Assembly: GCA_049890095.1 (NCBI GenBank)
Contig: JBMHCD010000010.1
Location: 62,001 to 126,000, forward strand
DNA: 64,000 nucleotides
Reading direction: 5' to 3'
Source of the DNA: JABAYQ01 sp049890095
GTDB taxonomy: Bacteria > Bacteroidota > Bacteroidia > Flavobacteriales > UBA7312
Positions 1 through 9,275 of this stretch are shown here, piece by piece. The notes below the pieces were generated by a model. It was given only the letters and a program-made list of their open reading frames with translations, searched no databases and was not told the origin of the DNA. A program made the translations under genes and the position numbers. Position 1 is the stretch's first letter. Each line of letters begins with the position of its first letter.

Positions 1-2
1 AA

Positions 3-863
3 ATGTATTTACCTGAGCACGAGCGTTTTTATAATAGAAGAGAGTTTGATACTAGAAAGTATAACTTTGTTTATGAAACTCAAGATATAAAAAGAGCATC
101 GGCAAGAGTTAATAGACCACAAGGCTTGGTAGATAGATCTGATTTTATTGAGGTAAATAATCAAGGAATCAATATTTATCCTGATACCTTAGTATGGACT
201 CATGATTACACATATTCATATAATGACCCATGGGCAAGAAATTACTTTCACCATCCATCATTTGATAACTATCCAGTTGTAGGTGTTAACTGGAAACAAG
301 CAATAGCTTTTACTAAATGGAGAACAGCTATTTTAGATCAGTATCTTCTTTCTAGAGGTGAGCCGTTACACGACGAATTTAGACTTCCAACGGAGTCAGA
401 ATGGGAGTATGCTGCAAGAGGTGGACTTGATTTATCGCCATATCCTTGGGGAGGTCCTTATACGACAAACGATGCTGGATGTTTTTTAGCTAACTTTAAG
501 CCAAGACGAGGAAATTATGTGGCAGATGGAGGAATCAGAACCGTTAAGGTTGGTTCCTATAATCCAAATAATTTTGGATTATACGACATGTCAGGAAATG
601 TTGCTGAGTGGACAGATAATGCTTATGATGAATCTGCTTTCAGTTTTGCACATGATATGAATCTTGATTTTAGATATGATGCGCAAGATGGTGAAGCAGA
701 AATCTTAAAGCGTAAGGTCATAAGAGGTGGATCATGGAAAGACATTTCACATTTCATTCAGGTTGGTACCAGAGACTACGAATACCAAGATACAGCTAAA
801 TCTTACATTGGTTTTAGAAATGTTATTTCGTTCTTAGGAAGAGACAAGCAAGATTTTAGATAA
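3..863 (+). CDS. gldK: GldK, T9SS/gliding lipoprotein (5' truncated)
   Basis: C-terminal part of GldK, an outer-membrane-associated lipoprotein that with GldN forms the periplasmic ring of the type IX secretion system. The visible 286 residues are an FGE-sulfatase (formylglycine-generating-enzyme-like) fold: RLPTESEWEYAARGG at 127-141, GLYDMSGNVAEWT at 192-204, a VIRGGSW block and YIGFRN near the end. GldK proteins usually run well over 400 residues with a lipoprotein signal, so the N-terminus lies outside the window and the first in-frame ATG at base 3 is probably internal. GldJ shares the fold, but the immediately following gldL, gldM and gldN identify this as GldK. It ends in a double stop, 42 bases before gldL. 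Confidence 0.93.
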   Translation: MYLPEHERFYNRREFDTRKYNFVYETQDIKRASARVNRPQGLVDRSDFIEVNNQGINIYPDTLVWTHDYTYSYNDPWARNYFHHPSFDNYPVVGVNWKQAIAFTKWRTAILDQYLLSRGEPLHDEFRLPTESEWEYAARGGLDLSPYPWGGPYTTNDAGCFLANFKPRRGNYVADGGIRTVKVGSYNPNNFGLYDMSGNVAEWTDNAYDESAFSFAHDMNLDFRYDAQDGEAEILKRKVIRGGSWKDISHFIQVGTRDYEYQDTAKSYIGFRNVISFLGRDKQDFR

Positions 864-905
864 TAATCATTTACATAAACATTAACTATACAATAATATA
901 TTCAT

Positions 906-1535
906 ATGGCATTAATAAATCCAAATTCTAAAAGATTTAAGAACGGAATGGCAAAACTCTATGGTTGGGGTGCATCCATTGTAATTTTAGGAGCGATGTT
1001 TAAATTACAACATTGGCCAGGAGCAGGTACTATGTTGGTAATCGGTCTTTCAATTGAAGCAATAATATTCTTTTTCTCTGCATTTGAAAAGCCACATGAA
1101 GAGCCAGATTGGAGTTTGGTTTATCCTGAGCTAGGATATATGAAAGACCCTGAAGAATCATCATCTACTTCATCAACTGGCAAGCAAACTCCAGTTCAAG
1201 AGTTGGATAGTATGCTTGAGAAAGCAAATGTCGATCAGGCTTTAATTACTCGTTTAGGTGATAATCTTAGGTCATTTAATGAGACTGTTGAAGGTGTAAG
1301 CAAATCTATGGATGCTGTTTCTGCAACTGGAGAATATAGCGATCAAATGCGTGAAGCATCTAGGAAAATGGCAGAAATGAATACCTATTATGACTTACAG
1401 TTAAGAACCATGCAAAATATGGGTAACTCTGTAGGAGATTCTGAAAAGTTCCAAAAGGAAATTTCTAAACTAGGAGATAATTTACAAGCTCTTAACCAAA
1501 TGTATAGCAATATGCTAAACGCAATGAATAAATAA
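906..1535 (+). CDS. gldL: GldL, T9SS motor inner-membrane protein
   Basis: Inner-membrane component of the GldLM proton-driven motor that energises type IX secretion and gliding. Two transmembrane helices lie at about 17-34 and 40-60, in a conserved N-terminal block containing YGWGASIVILGAMFKLQHWP. An acidic residue, Glu51, sits inside the second helix, where the family keeps a glutamate needed for proton use. The remaining 150 residues are a Ser/Thr-rich linker and cytoplasmic helices. At 209 residues it is within the family range. It sits between gldK and gldM with 42- and 31-base gaps, so co-transcription is expected. Confidence 0.96.
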   Translation: MALINPNSKRFKNGMAKLYGWGASIVILGAMFKLQHWPGAGTMLVIGLSIEAIIFFFSAFEKPHEEPDWSLVYPELGYMKDPEESSSTSSTGKQTPVQELDSMLEKANVDQALITRLGDNLRSFNETVEGVSKSMDAVSATGEYSDQMREASRKMAEMNTYYDLQLRTMQNMGNSVGDSEKFQKEISKLGDNLQALNQMYSNMLNAMNK

Positions 1536-1566
1536 TAATTTTACTCATATTATACAAGTAACATAA

Positions 1567-3210
1567 ATGGCTGGAAATAATTTATCCCCAAGACAAAAAA
1601 TGATTGGTATGATGTATTTAGTACTAACAGCTCTGTTAGCATTAAATGTATCTAAAGAAGTTTTGAATGCCTTTCAGAATGTGAATGGTGGTATTGTTCG
1701 GACAACCGAAAATTTTAATAGTAAAAATGAAGAGGTATATAACCAATTTATCCTTGCTGCAGAAACTAATCCAACAAAAGCTGGTCCATGGAAAGATTTA
1801 GCTTTTGATGTCAAAACAAAATCTGATTCTTTAGTATTGTCTATACAAAAACTCAAGTTTAAAATGATTATGTCTGCTGATAAACAAGTAACGTTTTTTG
1901 GTAGTCAAGAACCTTTAGAAAACACTACTTTTGATGAACTACCAAATGATTTGAAGAGTACTTTGATGGTAGATATAAAGAAAAAATCTGATCGTCAAAT
2001 GTCAGGAGATGTAATGATTAATCAGGGTAATGGTCCTATGCTAAAAAGTAGTTTAGAAAATTACAGAGAGTTGCTTTTGGATCTAACTGAAGGAACTTCT
2101 ATTAGTAGCTCTATTTCCACTACTTTTAATTTTGAGGATATTCCTGCCAAAAAAGGTGAAGGCAGTGTTAGTTGGGTAAATCAAAATTTTTATGATATGC
2201 CACTTGTTGCTGCAGTTACTTTATTATCCAAATTACAAGCCGATATTAGAAATGCAGAATCGGATGTTATTAAGCACTTGCAAAAAGAAATTGATGCTGG
2301 CTCATTAAAGTTTACATCTGCTGAAGCAATACAGATTGCACCATCAAATTATGTTTTTGTTGGAGATAGTTTTAAAGCAGATGTATTTTTAGCAGCAAAA
2401 GATTCTACTCAAAATCCAGTGATATATGTGGGTGATTATGAGCAAGATGAATTTGGAAGATATTCAATGGTTGGTTCTTACGATTCAATACCAGTAGAAG
2501 GAGGTAAAGGTAAATATGCAATTAAAACAAGATCACAAGGATATCAAAAGTGGGGCGGACTGATTTCTATGAAAACAGAAGAGGGTATGAGAATGTATCC
2601 ATTTAGTGGAGAATATCAAGTTGCGGCACAAAGCTTTGTAGTTTCGCCAACAAAAATGAATGTTCTTTATTTACTAGGAGACATGGGTAATCCTATAGAT
2701 GTTTCAGTTCCTGGTGTTTCAAAAGATAAAATTCGAGTAAGTTGCAACAATGGAACAATCAAGAAAGTTGGTCAAACATGGGAAGTTTTCCCGAAGACTA
2801 CCGGAAAAGCTAAAGTAACAGTATCTGCTGAAATACAAGGAAAAAATAGAACCATGGGTTCCATGGAATTTAGAGTAAAAAGAGTTCCTAAACCTGAACC
2901 AAAACTTATTGGTTCTAAAAATGGAAAAATTAAGAGAAATCAAATATTATCTAGAAACTGTAAAATGATTGCTCAGCTAAAGGATTTTGATTTCGATATT
3001 AAACATACAGTTGTAGGTTTTACATTAGAAGGATTCTACAAAGGTGAATTAGTTAGTAAAAAAGTACGATCTAATAAATTAAGTGATGAAATGAGAGAGT
3101 TTGTTAAAGACATTCAACTAGGGTCACCAGTATTTATTTCTAACATTTCATCAAAAGGACCCTCTGGTAAAATCAATAAGCTAGGGGATATTAAAGTTAC
3201 TATTAACTAA
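1567..3210 (+). CDS. gldM: GldM, T9SS motor periplasmic shaft
   Basis: Single-pass protein that pairs with GldL and spans the periplasm to push on the GldKN ring. The N-terminus, with MIGMMYLVLTALLALNVSKE at 12-31, is the diagnostic GldM transmembrane segment. The long remainder (about 500 residues) corresponds to the stacked periplasmic domains known from GldM/PorM structures; the final domain is rich in beta strands. The 547-residue length is slightly above the usual figure of about 515. The ATG follows gldL by 31 bases and gldN begins 11 bases after the stop. Confidence 0.96.
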   Translation: MAGNNLSPRQKMIGMMYLVLTALLALNVSKEVLNAFQNVNGGIVRTTENFNSKNEEVYNQFILAAETNPTKAGPWKDLAFDVKTKSDSLVLSIQKLKFKMIMSADKQVTFFGSQEPLENTTFDELPNDLKSTLMVDIKKKSDRQMSGDVMINQGNGPMLKSSLENYRELLLDLTEGTSISSSISTTFNFEDIPAKKGEGSVSWVNQNFYDMPLVAAVTLLSKLQADIRNAESDVIKHLQKEIDAGSLKFTSAEAIQIAPSNYVFVGDSFKADVFLAAKDSTQNPVIYVGDYEQDEFGRYSMVGSYDSIPVEGGKGKYAIKTRSQGYQKWGGLISMKTEEGMRMYPFSGEYQVAAQSFVVSPTKMNVLYLLGDMGNPIDVSVPGVSKDKIRVSCNNGTIKKVGQTWEVFPKTTGKAKVTVSAEIQGKNRTMGSMEFRVKRVPKPEPKLIGSKNGKIKRNQILSRNCKMIAQLKDFDFDIKHTVVGFTLEGFYKGELVSKKVRSNKLSDEMREFVKDIQLGSPVFISNISSKGPSGKINKLGDIKVTIN

Positions 3211-3221
3211 AACTATAAATT

Positions 3222-4073
3222 ATGAAAAAGTTAATTTTATTATTATTAGGAATAGCTTTGTTTCAATTTTCGTTTGCTCAAGATATCTTAGATGGAGCAT
3301 ACAAAAAAGATATTAGAGATGGTCTAAAAGAAAGAATGATTCAGCCATATCAGCATCTTAGAGAGGCAGACGTTATGTGGTCTACTAAAATTGAGCGAGT
3401 AATAGATTTAAGAGAAAAGATCAATCAGGTTTTTTACTATCCTGTAGAACAAATTGATGACAGGCAAAATCTCATTGATGTATTAATGGACGCTATTGAA
3501 GAAGGAGTTATTACTGCTTACGGAAACGCATATAAGGACGATGAGTTTAAATCTCCTATGTCTAAGTCAGATATAGAATCCATAGGAATAGACGGCGATG
3601 CTATTGAAATTATTGAAATTTATGATGATGAAATAGAAGATTACCGTCCCGATACACTGATAAACGTATTCTATAGATATAACGTAAGAAAATATAGAAT
3701 AAAAGAAGAGTGGTTTTTTGATAAACAACGTTCGGTAATGGACTTTAGAATTATTGGTCTCTGCCCAGTAATGGATAAATTTGATGATGATGGTGTTTAT
3801 AGAGGAGAAACTTCTTTGTTTTGGGTGTATTTTCCACAGGCTAGAGAAGTACTTTCTAAGGCTGAAGTTTTTAATCATAGAAAAAATGATGCCGCTCGAT
3901 TGACTTATGATGATATTTTTCATAAGCGTTTTTTCAATAGTTACATTGTTAAAGAATCGAATAAATACGATAGAAAAATTAACGCATATAAAACAGGTAT
4001 TGACGCATTATTAGAAGCGGAAGCGATACAGAACGAAATATTTAATCTCGAACACGATTTGTGGGAGTACTAA
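3222..4073 (+). CDS. gldN: GldN, T9SS periplasmic ring protein
   Basis: Periplasmic partner of GldK in the T9SS ring (PorN in Porphyromonas). A clear signal peptide covers residues 1-19 (hydrophobic LILLLLGIALF core, then FAQ), giving a mature protein starting near Gln20. The region around RIKEEWFFDKQRSVMDFRIIGLCP and the acidic, Tyr-rich centre are typical GldN sequence. It is 283 residues long and begins 11 bases after gldM. It closes the operon: an intrinsic terminator begins eight bases after its stop codon. Confidence 0.95.
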   Translation: MKKLILLLLGIALFQFSFAQDILDGAYKKDIRDGLKERMIQPYQHLREADVMWSTKIERVIDLREKINQVFYYPVEQIDDRQNLIDVLMDAIEEGVITAYGNAYKDDEFKSPMSKSDIESIGIDGDAIEIIEIYDDEIEDYRPDTLINVFYRYNVRKYRIKEEWFFDKQRSVMDFRIIGLCPVMDKFDDDGVYRGETSLFWVYFPQAREVLSKAEVFNHRKNDAARLTYDDIFHKRFFNSYIVKESNKYDRKINAYKTGIDALLEAEAIQNEIFNLEHDLWEY

Positions 4074-4080
4074 TTTTTTA

Positions 4081-4109
4081 AAAAAAGTCTTCAACCGAAG
4101 ACTTTTTTT
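4081..4109 (+). terminator. Intrinsic terminator after gldN
   Basis: A perfect 12-bp inverted repeat (4081-4092 with 4097-4108, loop AACC) whose right arm ends in a run of T. It separates the gldKLMN operon from the glycan locus starting at 4140. Because the left arm begins with a run of A, it could also act on the other strand, but no gene converges here. Confidence 0.9.
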
Positions 4110-4139
4110 ATTTACTTAACAAGATTTACTTTTTAGAGA

Positions 4140-5405
4140 ATGGAAGACAAAATAGCAGTAATTGGATTAGGGTATGTAGGTATACCTTTAGCGGTAGAAT
4201 TTGGTAAAATTAGTAAAACTGTAGGCCTGGATATCAATTCTTCACGTATTCAAGAATTAAAAAAGGGTTTTGACCGAACATTAGAAATGAATGAAAAAGA
4301 TTTAAAATCTGCAGTTCATTTAAGTTTTACGGAATCAATAGAGGATATTAAAGATTGTAATATTTATATTATTACTGTTCCTACTCCAATAAATAATAAA
4401 AACTTACCTGATTTAACACCTTTAATTGAGTCAAGTAAGTCTGTGGGTACAGTTCTTAAAAAAGATGATATTGTTATTTATGAGTCAACAGTATATCCAG
4501 GTGTAACCGAAGAAGAATGTGTTCCAATTTTAGAAAAAGTTTCTGGCTTAAAATTTAATGAAGACTTTTTTTGTGGTTACAGTCCTGAGCGAATTAATCC
4601 TGGAGACAAAGAGCGAACTCTTACTAAAATATTAAAAATCACTAGTGGGTCTACGAATGAAGTGGCTGAAAAAGTGGACCAATTATATAAACAAATAATA
4701 AAAGCAGGTACTTATAAAGCATCCTCTATCAAAGTTGCGGAAGCGGCTAAGGTTATAGAAAATACACAACGAGATGTAAATATTGCTTTGGTCAACGAAT
4801 TGGCTTTAATTTTTGATGCTATGGAAATACCTTCACAAGAAGTATTAGATGCTGCAGGAACCAAATGGAATTTTCTTCCTTTTAAGCCTGGTTTAGTAGG
4901 TGGTCATTGTATAGGAGTAGATCCGTATTATTTAACTTATAAAGCTCAAAAGTTAGGTTATAAACCCAATTTAATTTTATCATCCAGACAAATCAATAAC
5001 GGAATGTCTGCCTATGTTGCTAAAAAAACGATCAAATTTTTAGTCGATAAAAACAAGAATATAAAAGACTCTGATATTCTTGTAATGGGACTTACATTTA
5101 AGGAGAACTGTCCTGACACTAGAAATACAAAAGTTATTGATATTATTGAGGAATTAAAAGATTTTGGTTGTAATGTTGATGTATATGATCCTTGGGTTGA
5201 TAAAGATGAACATATAAAAGAGTTAGAAAATGGATTAATTGATAATCCGTTTACTTCTGATAAAAAGTATTCTGCAATAATTGTTGCGGTAGCTCATAAT
5301 CAGTTTACAAGTATTACTAATGAAGAGTATCAAAACATAACTAATGGTGATTTAATTTTAATTGATATAAAAGGGATTACTAATAATCCTACTTGGAAGT
5401 TATAA
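4140..5405 (+). CDS. tviB: UDP-N-acetylglucosamine 6-dehydrogenase (TviB/WbpO type)
   Basis: NAD-dependent oxidation of a UDP-N-acetylhexosamine to its uronic acid, the first step towards UDP-GlcNAcA-derived sugars. The Rossmann motif IAVIGLGYVGIPLAVEF is at 5-21 and the catalytic Cys257 lies in GGHCIGVDPYYL. Conserved blocks YESTVYPGVTEEECVP and IENTQRDVNIALVNELA follow the Vi-antigen TviB/WbpO branch rather than WbpA or glucose-specific Ugd. The 421-residue length is normal. It is the first gene of the glycan locus, and its stop overlaps the wlbA start (TAATG), implying coupled translation. Substrate is UDP-GlcNAc by context; UDP-GalNAc cannot be excluded. Confidence 0.9.
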   Translation: MEDKIAVIGLGYVGIPLAVEFGKISKTVGLDINSSRIQELKKGFDRTLEMNEKDLKSAVHLSFTESIEDIKDCNIYIITVPTPINNKNLPDLTPLIESSKSVGTVLKKDDIVIYESTVYPGVTEEECVPILEKVSGLKFNEDFFCGYSPERINPGDKERTLTKILKITSGSTNEVAEKVDQLYKQIIKAGTYKASSIKVAEAAKVIENTQRDVNIALVNELALIFDAMEIPSQEVLDAAGTKWNFLPFKPGLVGGHCIGVDPYYLTYKAQKLGYKPNLILSSRQINNGMSAYVAKKTIKFLVDKNKNIKDSDILVMGLTFKENCPDTRNTKVIDIIEELKDFGCNVDVYDPWVDKDEHIKELENGLIDNPFTSDKKYSAIIVAVAHNQFTSITNEEYQNITNGDLILIDIKGITNNPTWKL

Positions 5406-6340
5406 TGAAAAATTTTGCTTTAATAGGAGCTGCTGGATACATTGCAACCAGGCATATGAAAGCTATTAAGGACACAGGAAATAATTTAATTGCTGCTCTT
5501 GATCGTTTTGATAGTGTTGGAATTATAGATAGTTATTTTCCTAATGCTCATTTTTTTACAGAACCTGAGAGATTTGATAGGCATTTGTACAAGATTAAAC
5601 GTCATGATACCCCTATAGATTTTATTAGTATATGTTCTCCGAATTATTTGCATGATGCTCATATTAGGTTGAGTTTACGTAATAATGCTGATGCAATCTG
5701 TGAAAAACCATTAGTTTTAAATCCGTGGAATATTGATGCATTAGTTGAAATTGAAGAATCAACTAAGCAAAAGATTTATAACATACTTCAATTAAGGTTA
5801 CACCCATCAATCATAGCATTAAAGAAAAAAGTTGATAATGCTCCAGATGACAAAATTTACGATATTGATTTAAGTTATCTTACTAGTAGAGGAAATTGGT
5901 ATTTTACATCATGGAAAGGAGACCAATCAAAGTCGGGAGGTATATCAACTAATATAGGTATTCATTTTTTTGATATGCTTACATGGATTTTCGGGCCTGT
6001 AGAAAAAAGTATATCTCATATAAATGATAAAGATAAGGCAGCGGGTTTTTTACAATTGAAAAACGCAAGAGTTAGATGGTTTTTGAGTGTGAATTATGAT
6101 TTAATACCTGAAAATATTAAAGAATCTGGTCAACGAACTTTTAGGTCAATTACTGTAGACGGAGAAGAAATAGAATTTAGTGGTGGATTTACTGATCTCC
6201 ATACGACAAGTTATCAGCAAATCCTTGATGGTAATGGATTCGGTCTTCTTGAGGCAAAACCTTCTATTGATATTGTACATCAATTAAGAAATTCGCCAGT
6301 TTCCGCCTTAGTAAATGAATATCATCCATTTTGTAAATAA
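5405..6340 (+). CDS. wlbA: UDP-GlcNAcA 3-dehydrogenase (WlbA/WbpB)
   Basis: Gfo/Idh/MocA-family oxidoreductase that oxidises C3 of UDP-N-acetylglucosaminuronate so that the next aminotransferase can add an amino group. From the ATG at 5405 the N-terminus MKNFALIGAAGYIATRHMKAI matches the Bordetella WlbA pattern as I recall it. ICSPNYLH and the CEKPLVL motif (EKP at 100-102) are typical, and SRGNWYFTSWKGD and SVNYDLIPE further support this family. An in-frame ATG at 5393 also exists inside tviB, but the 1-base TAATG overlap favours 5405, giving 311 residues. wbpD and wbpE follow directly, as in known wbp/wlb loci. Confidence 0.92.
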   Translation: MKNFALIGAAGYIATRHMKAIKDTGNNLIAALDRFDSVGIIDSYFPNAHFFTEPERFDRHLYKIKRHDTPIDFISICSPNYLHDAHIRLSLRNNADAICEKPLVLNPWNIDALVEIEESTKQKIYNILQLRLHPSIIALKKKVDNAPDDKIYDIDLSYLTSRGNWYFTSWKGDQSKSGGISTNIGIHFFDMLTWIFGPVEKSISHINDKDKAAGFLQLKNARVRWFLSVNYDLIPENIKESGQRTFRSITVDGEEIEFSGGFTDLHTTSYQQILDGNGFGLLEAKPSIDIVHQLRNSPVSALVNEYHPFCK

Positions 6341-6346
6341 TATAGT

Positions 6347-6916
6347 ATGAGTTTTTTTATTCATGAGACTTCTGTTTTAGACAATGATGTATTGATAGGT
6401 CAGGGTACTAAAATTTGGCATTTTTCACATGTATTATCTCAATCAGTTATAGGTCAAAATTGTTCTTTTGGTCAAAATTGCGTGATAGGTCCTAGGGTAA
6501 AAATAGGTGATGGAGTAAAGGTTCAAAACAATGTCTCTATTTATGAAGGTGTAGAGATAGAGGATGATGTTTTTTTAGGTCCTTCTATGGTATTTACAAA
6601 TGTGATTAATCCAAGAAGCTTTGTGGTAAGAAAAGAAGAGTTTAAAAAGACGTTGTTAAAAAAAGGGTGTTCGATTGGTGCAAATTCAACAATTGTTTGT
6701 GGTATTACGATTGGATGTTTTTCCTTGATTGGTGCAGGTAGCGTAGTCACAAAAAATGTTAAACCTTTTGAAATGGTATATGGTGTGCCAGCTGTCCATA
6801 AGGGATGGGTTAGTAAATTAGGAAATAAGTTACAATTTAATAACGGTATTGCCGTTGATAATCATGATGGATCTAAATATAAGTTGGTAAACAATCAAGT
6901 AGAAAGTATTGAATAA
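6347..6916 (+). CDS. wbpD: UDP-GlcNAc3NA N-acetyltransferase (WbpD/WlbB)
   Basis: Left-handed beta-helix (hexapeptide-repeat) acetyltransferase that acetylates the 3-amino group of UDP-2-acetamido-3-amino-glucuronate. Hexapeptide turns run from about residue 10 to 155 (NCSFGQNCVIGPRVKIGDGV and similar). MVFTNVINPRS and YGVPAVHKGWVS are characteristic of WbpD-type enzymes, and the 189-residue length fits. It begins six bases after wlbA; wbpE begins just after its stop. Substrate assignment rests on family and on the neighbouring pathway genes. Confidence 0.9.
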   Translation: MSFFIHETSVLDNDVLIGQGTKIWHFSHVLSQSVIGQNCSFGQNCVIGPRVKIGDGVKVQNNVSIYEGVEIEDDVFLGPSMVFTNVINPRSFVVRKEEFKKTLLKKGCSIGANSTIVCGITIGCFSLIGAGSVVTKNVKPFEMVYGVPAVHKGWVSKLGNKLQFNNGIAVDNHDGSKYKLVNNQVESIE

Positions 6917-6917
6917 T

Positions 6918-8003
6918 ATGAAAATTCCTTTTATAGATTTGCAATCTCAATATCAATCGTATAAGTCTGAAATTGACTTAGCAATTCAAGAAGTATTGGA
7001 TTCTTCTCAATATATTATGGGTCCTAAAGTTGCCGAGTTTGAAAAAAACCTTAGTCAGTTTACAGGTGCAAAACATGCTATTGGTTGTTCAAGTGGTACA
7101 GACGCTTTATTGGTAGCTTTAATGGCAATAAATATAAAGCCAGGTGATGAAATTATTACTTCGCCTTTTACTTTTATTGCCTCGAGCGAAGTAGTAAGTT
7201 TTTTGGGTGCTACTCCAGTGTTTGTCGATATTGAAGAAGATACTTACAATATTGATGCTTCATTGATAGAATCTAAAATAACAACGAAAACAAAGGTAAT
7301 AATGCCAGTTTCTTTGTATGGTCAGACTGCTGATATGGATAAGATTAATGAAATTGCTAAAAAACATAATCTTGTTGTTATTGAAGATGCAGCACAAAGT
7401 TTTGGTGCTACTTATAAAGGAAAAAGAAGTTGTAATTTAAGTGATTTTGGTTGTACTAGTTTTTTCCCTTCAAAGCCATTAGGTTGTTATGGTGATGGGG
7501 GTGCACTATTTACTAATGATGATGAGCTTGCAGAGAAGGCTCGTATTATATTAGCTCATGGTTCAAAAGAACGTTATAATCATACCGTTGTCGGAATTAA
7601 TGGTAGATTAGATGCAATACAAGCAGCAATTTTAAATGTTAAATTATCACATTTTGACAAAGAAATTGAAAAAAGAGCTGAAATTGCTCAAAAATATATT
7701 GATTTACTTTCGGATAAACAGATCAGAAAGCCTGTTGTAAAAACTAACAGAACTAGTGTTTACGCCCAGTTTACTTTACAAAGTTCTAATAGAGAAGAGA
7801 TTATAGAAAAGTTAAAAAAGAACGATATACCTACAGCTATTCATTACCCTAGATCATTGCATTTACAAAAATGTTTCGAATATCTAAATTATTCTAAAGG
7901 TGATTTTCCTGTTTCCGAAAAAGCTTCTAAAGAAGTTTTCTCTCTTCCAATGAGTCCTTTTTTAAATGATGATCAAATTGAATATATTACTAGTTTGATT
8001 TAA
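6918..8003 (+). CDS. wbpE: UDP-sugar 3-aminotransferase (WbpE/WlbC)
   Basis: DegT/DnrJ/EryC1-family, PLP-dependent aminotransferase that puts an amino group on the 3-keto sugar made by WlbA. IPFIDLQSQY at the N-terminus, CSSGTDALLVAL, VIEDAAQSFGA (Asp157) and SFFPSKPLGCYGDGG (PLP lysine Lys186) are all present. The ATG at 6918, two bases after the wbpD stop, gives 361 residues and the usual N-terminus; a TTG nine bases upstream would overlap wbpD and is less likely. Together with tviB, wlbA and wbpD it completes synthesis of UDP-GlcNAc3NAcA. Confidence 0.92.
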   Translation: MKIPFIDLQSQYQSYKSEIDLAIQEVLDSSQYIMGPKVAEFEKNLSQFTGAKHAIGCSSGTDALLVALMAINIKPGDEIITSPFTFIASSEVVSFLGATPVFVDIEEDTYNIDASLIESKITTKTKVIMPVSLYGQTADMDKINEIAKKHNLVVIEDAAQSFGATYKGKRSCNLSDFGCTSFFPSKPLGCYGDGGALFTNDDELAEKARIILAHGSKERYNHTVVGINGRLDAIQAAILNVKLSHFDKEIEKRAEIAQKYIDLLSDKQIRKPVVKTNRTSVYAQFTLQSSNREEIIEKLKKNDIPTAIHYPRSLHLQKCFEYLNYSKGDFPVSEKASKEVFSLPMSPFLNDDQIEYITSLI

Positions 8004-8015
8004 TTTTCGCATGTG

Positions 8016-9275
8016 ATGAGCAACATTATGGGAAAAAGCGATCAGGGTAAATCTTTATTTAGAAAAAACTTTTTTACCCTTTTTAAAGGTTCGTTTATTT
8101 CTCAGCTTATTCCTCTTGCTATCTCACCTTTTTTAACTCGATTGTATACCCCAGAAGATTTTGGAGTATTATCTTTATTTGTAGCAATAACTTCTATTTT
8201 GGGTTCTGTTATAAATGGTCGATACGAACAGGCAATAATGTTAGTAAATGATAAGCGAAAAATCAATTTAATAACATTACTTTCTTTACTGATAGCCTTA
8301 TTTATAAGTGTTTTTTTGTTGCTTATTTTATTAATTTTTAATGAGACTATTATTCAACTTTTAGATTTTCCTAGCTTTTCAATTTGGTTGTATTATATTC
8401 CGTTAGTATCTTTTTTAATTTCTGTGTTCAATACATTTAATTTTTATCATTTAAAACAAAAAGAATTAAAGTCAATTTCTAGTTCGGAAATACAAAAAGC
8501 AACCATTTTTTCTGTTGTTCAATTAATTTGCCCTTTTTTTAGGGAGGGTGCATTTGGTTTAATAATCGGTAAAATTATTTCAACTTTTTATACATCCATT
8601 TATTTGTTTAAAAAGTCATCATTTAATTTTATAATATTTGATAAAAAACAATTACTTCAAATTTCTAAGCGATTTATAAATTTTCCTAAATACACTACGC
8701 CAGCAATATTGTTAAATAACTTATCTGTCAGCGGAATACAATTATTAATACCTTTTTTTTATTCGGCTACAACCTTAGGTTTTTATTCTATAATGAATAA
8801 AGTTATGTCTGCTCCTTTTGGATTTATAGGTAATTCAATTAGTCAAGCTTTCTTAAAAGAGATTTCGGATAGCAAAAAAAATGTTTATGATGTTACTAAA
8901 TCTATACTGTTAAAATTAGTTCTAATATCTTTTATAGGATATGGTTTAAGTTTTTTACTGTTGGAAGATTTTTTTCAATTTGTGTATGGAGAAAATTGGA
9001 GAGTTGCAGGAACTTTTGCAAAGTATCTTACCCCATTTTTTATTTTTAAATTTATAGCATCTCCGCTTACTTCTATTCATACTGCTTTCGAAAAACAACG
9101 ACTCTCCTTTCTATTACAAATTTTAATGTTTTTAGTGAGTGTAGGTTCTTTGTCTTATTCGTACATTTCTGAACTAAATTTTGAGCAATTTTTATTTTTA
9201 TTTAGTGTTTTAATGTCTCTATATTATATTTTAAGAATTTTGATTGTCATTAATATTTCAAAAAAAAGTAAATAA
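8016..9275 (+). CDS. Wzx-like polysaccharide flippase (first of three)
   Basis: Polytopic membrane protein of the MOP/PST family expected to flip undecaprenyl-linked oligosaccharide across the inner membrane. About twelve hydrophobic helices are visible, with the family-typical start SQLIPLAISPFLTRLYTPEDFG and NGRYEQAI. Possible starts are GTG 8013, ATG 8016 and ATG 8028; 8016 is taken. It is a recognisable homologue of the third flippase (11752-13011): both share an ISPxLTRL region, an NGxY motif and a KRxxNFP block in the middle. Its stop is followed directly by the TTG start of the next flippase. Confidence 0.85.
   Translation: MSNIMGKSDQGKSLFRKNFFTLFKGSFISQLIPLAISPFLTRLYTPEDFGVLSLFVAITSILGSVINGRYEQAIMLVNDKRKINLITLLSLLIALFISVFLLLILLIFNETIIQLLDFPSFSIWLYYIPLVSFLISVFNTFNFYHLKQKELKSISSSEIQKATIFSVVQLICPFFREGAFGLIIGKIISTFYTSIYLFKKSSFNFIIFDKKQLLQISKRFINFPKYTTPAILLNNLSVSGIQLLIPFFYSATTLGFYSIMNKVMSAPFGFIGNSISQAFLKEISDSKKNVYDVTKSILLKLVLISFIGYGLSFLLLEDFFQFVYGENWRVAGTFAKYLTPFFIFKFIASPLTSIHTAFEKQRLSFLLQILMFLVSVGSLSYSYISELNFEQFLFLFSVLMSLYYILRILIVINISKKSK

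Noticed and set aside
3567..3923. 118-codon minus-strand frame inside gldN
   Set aside because: It is a shadow of the gldN coding strand, with low-complexity Ile/Tyr/Phe content and no family features.
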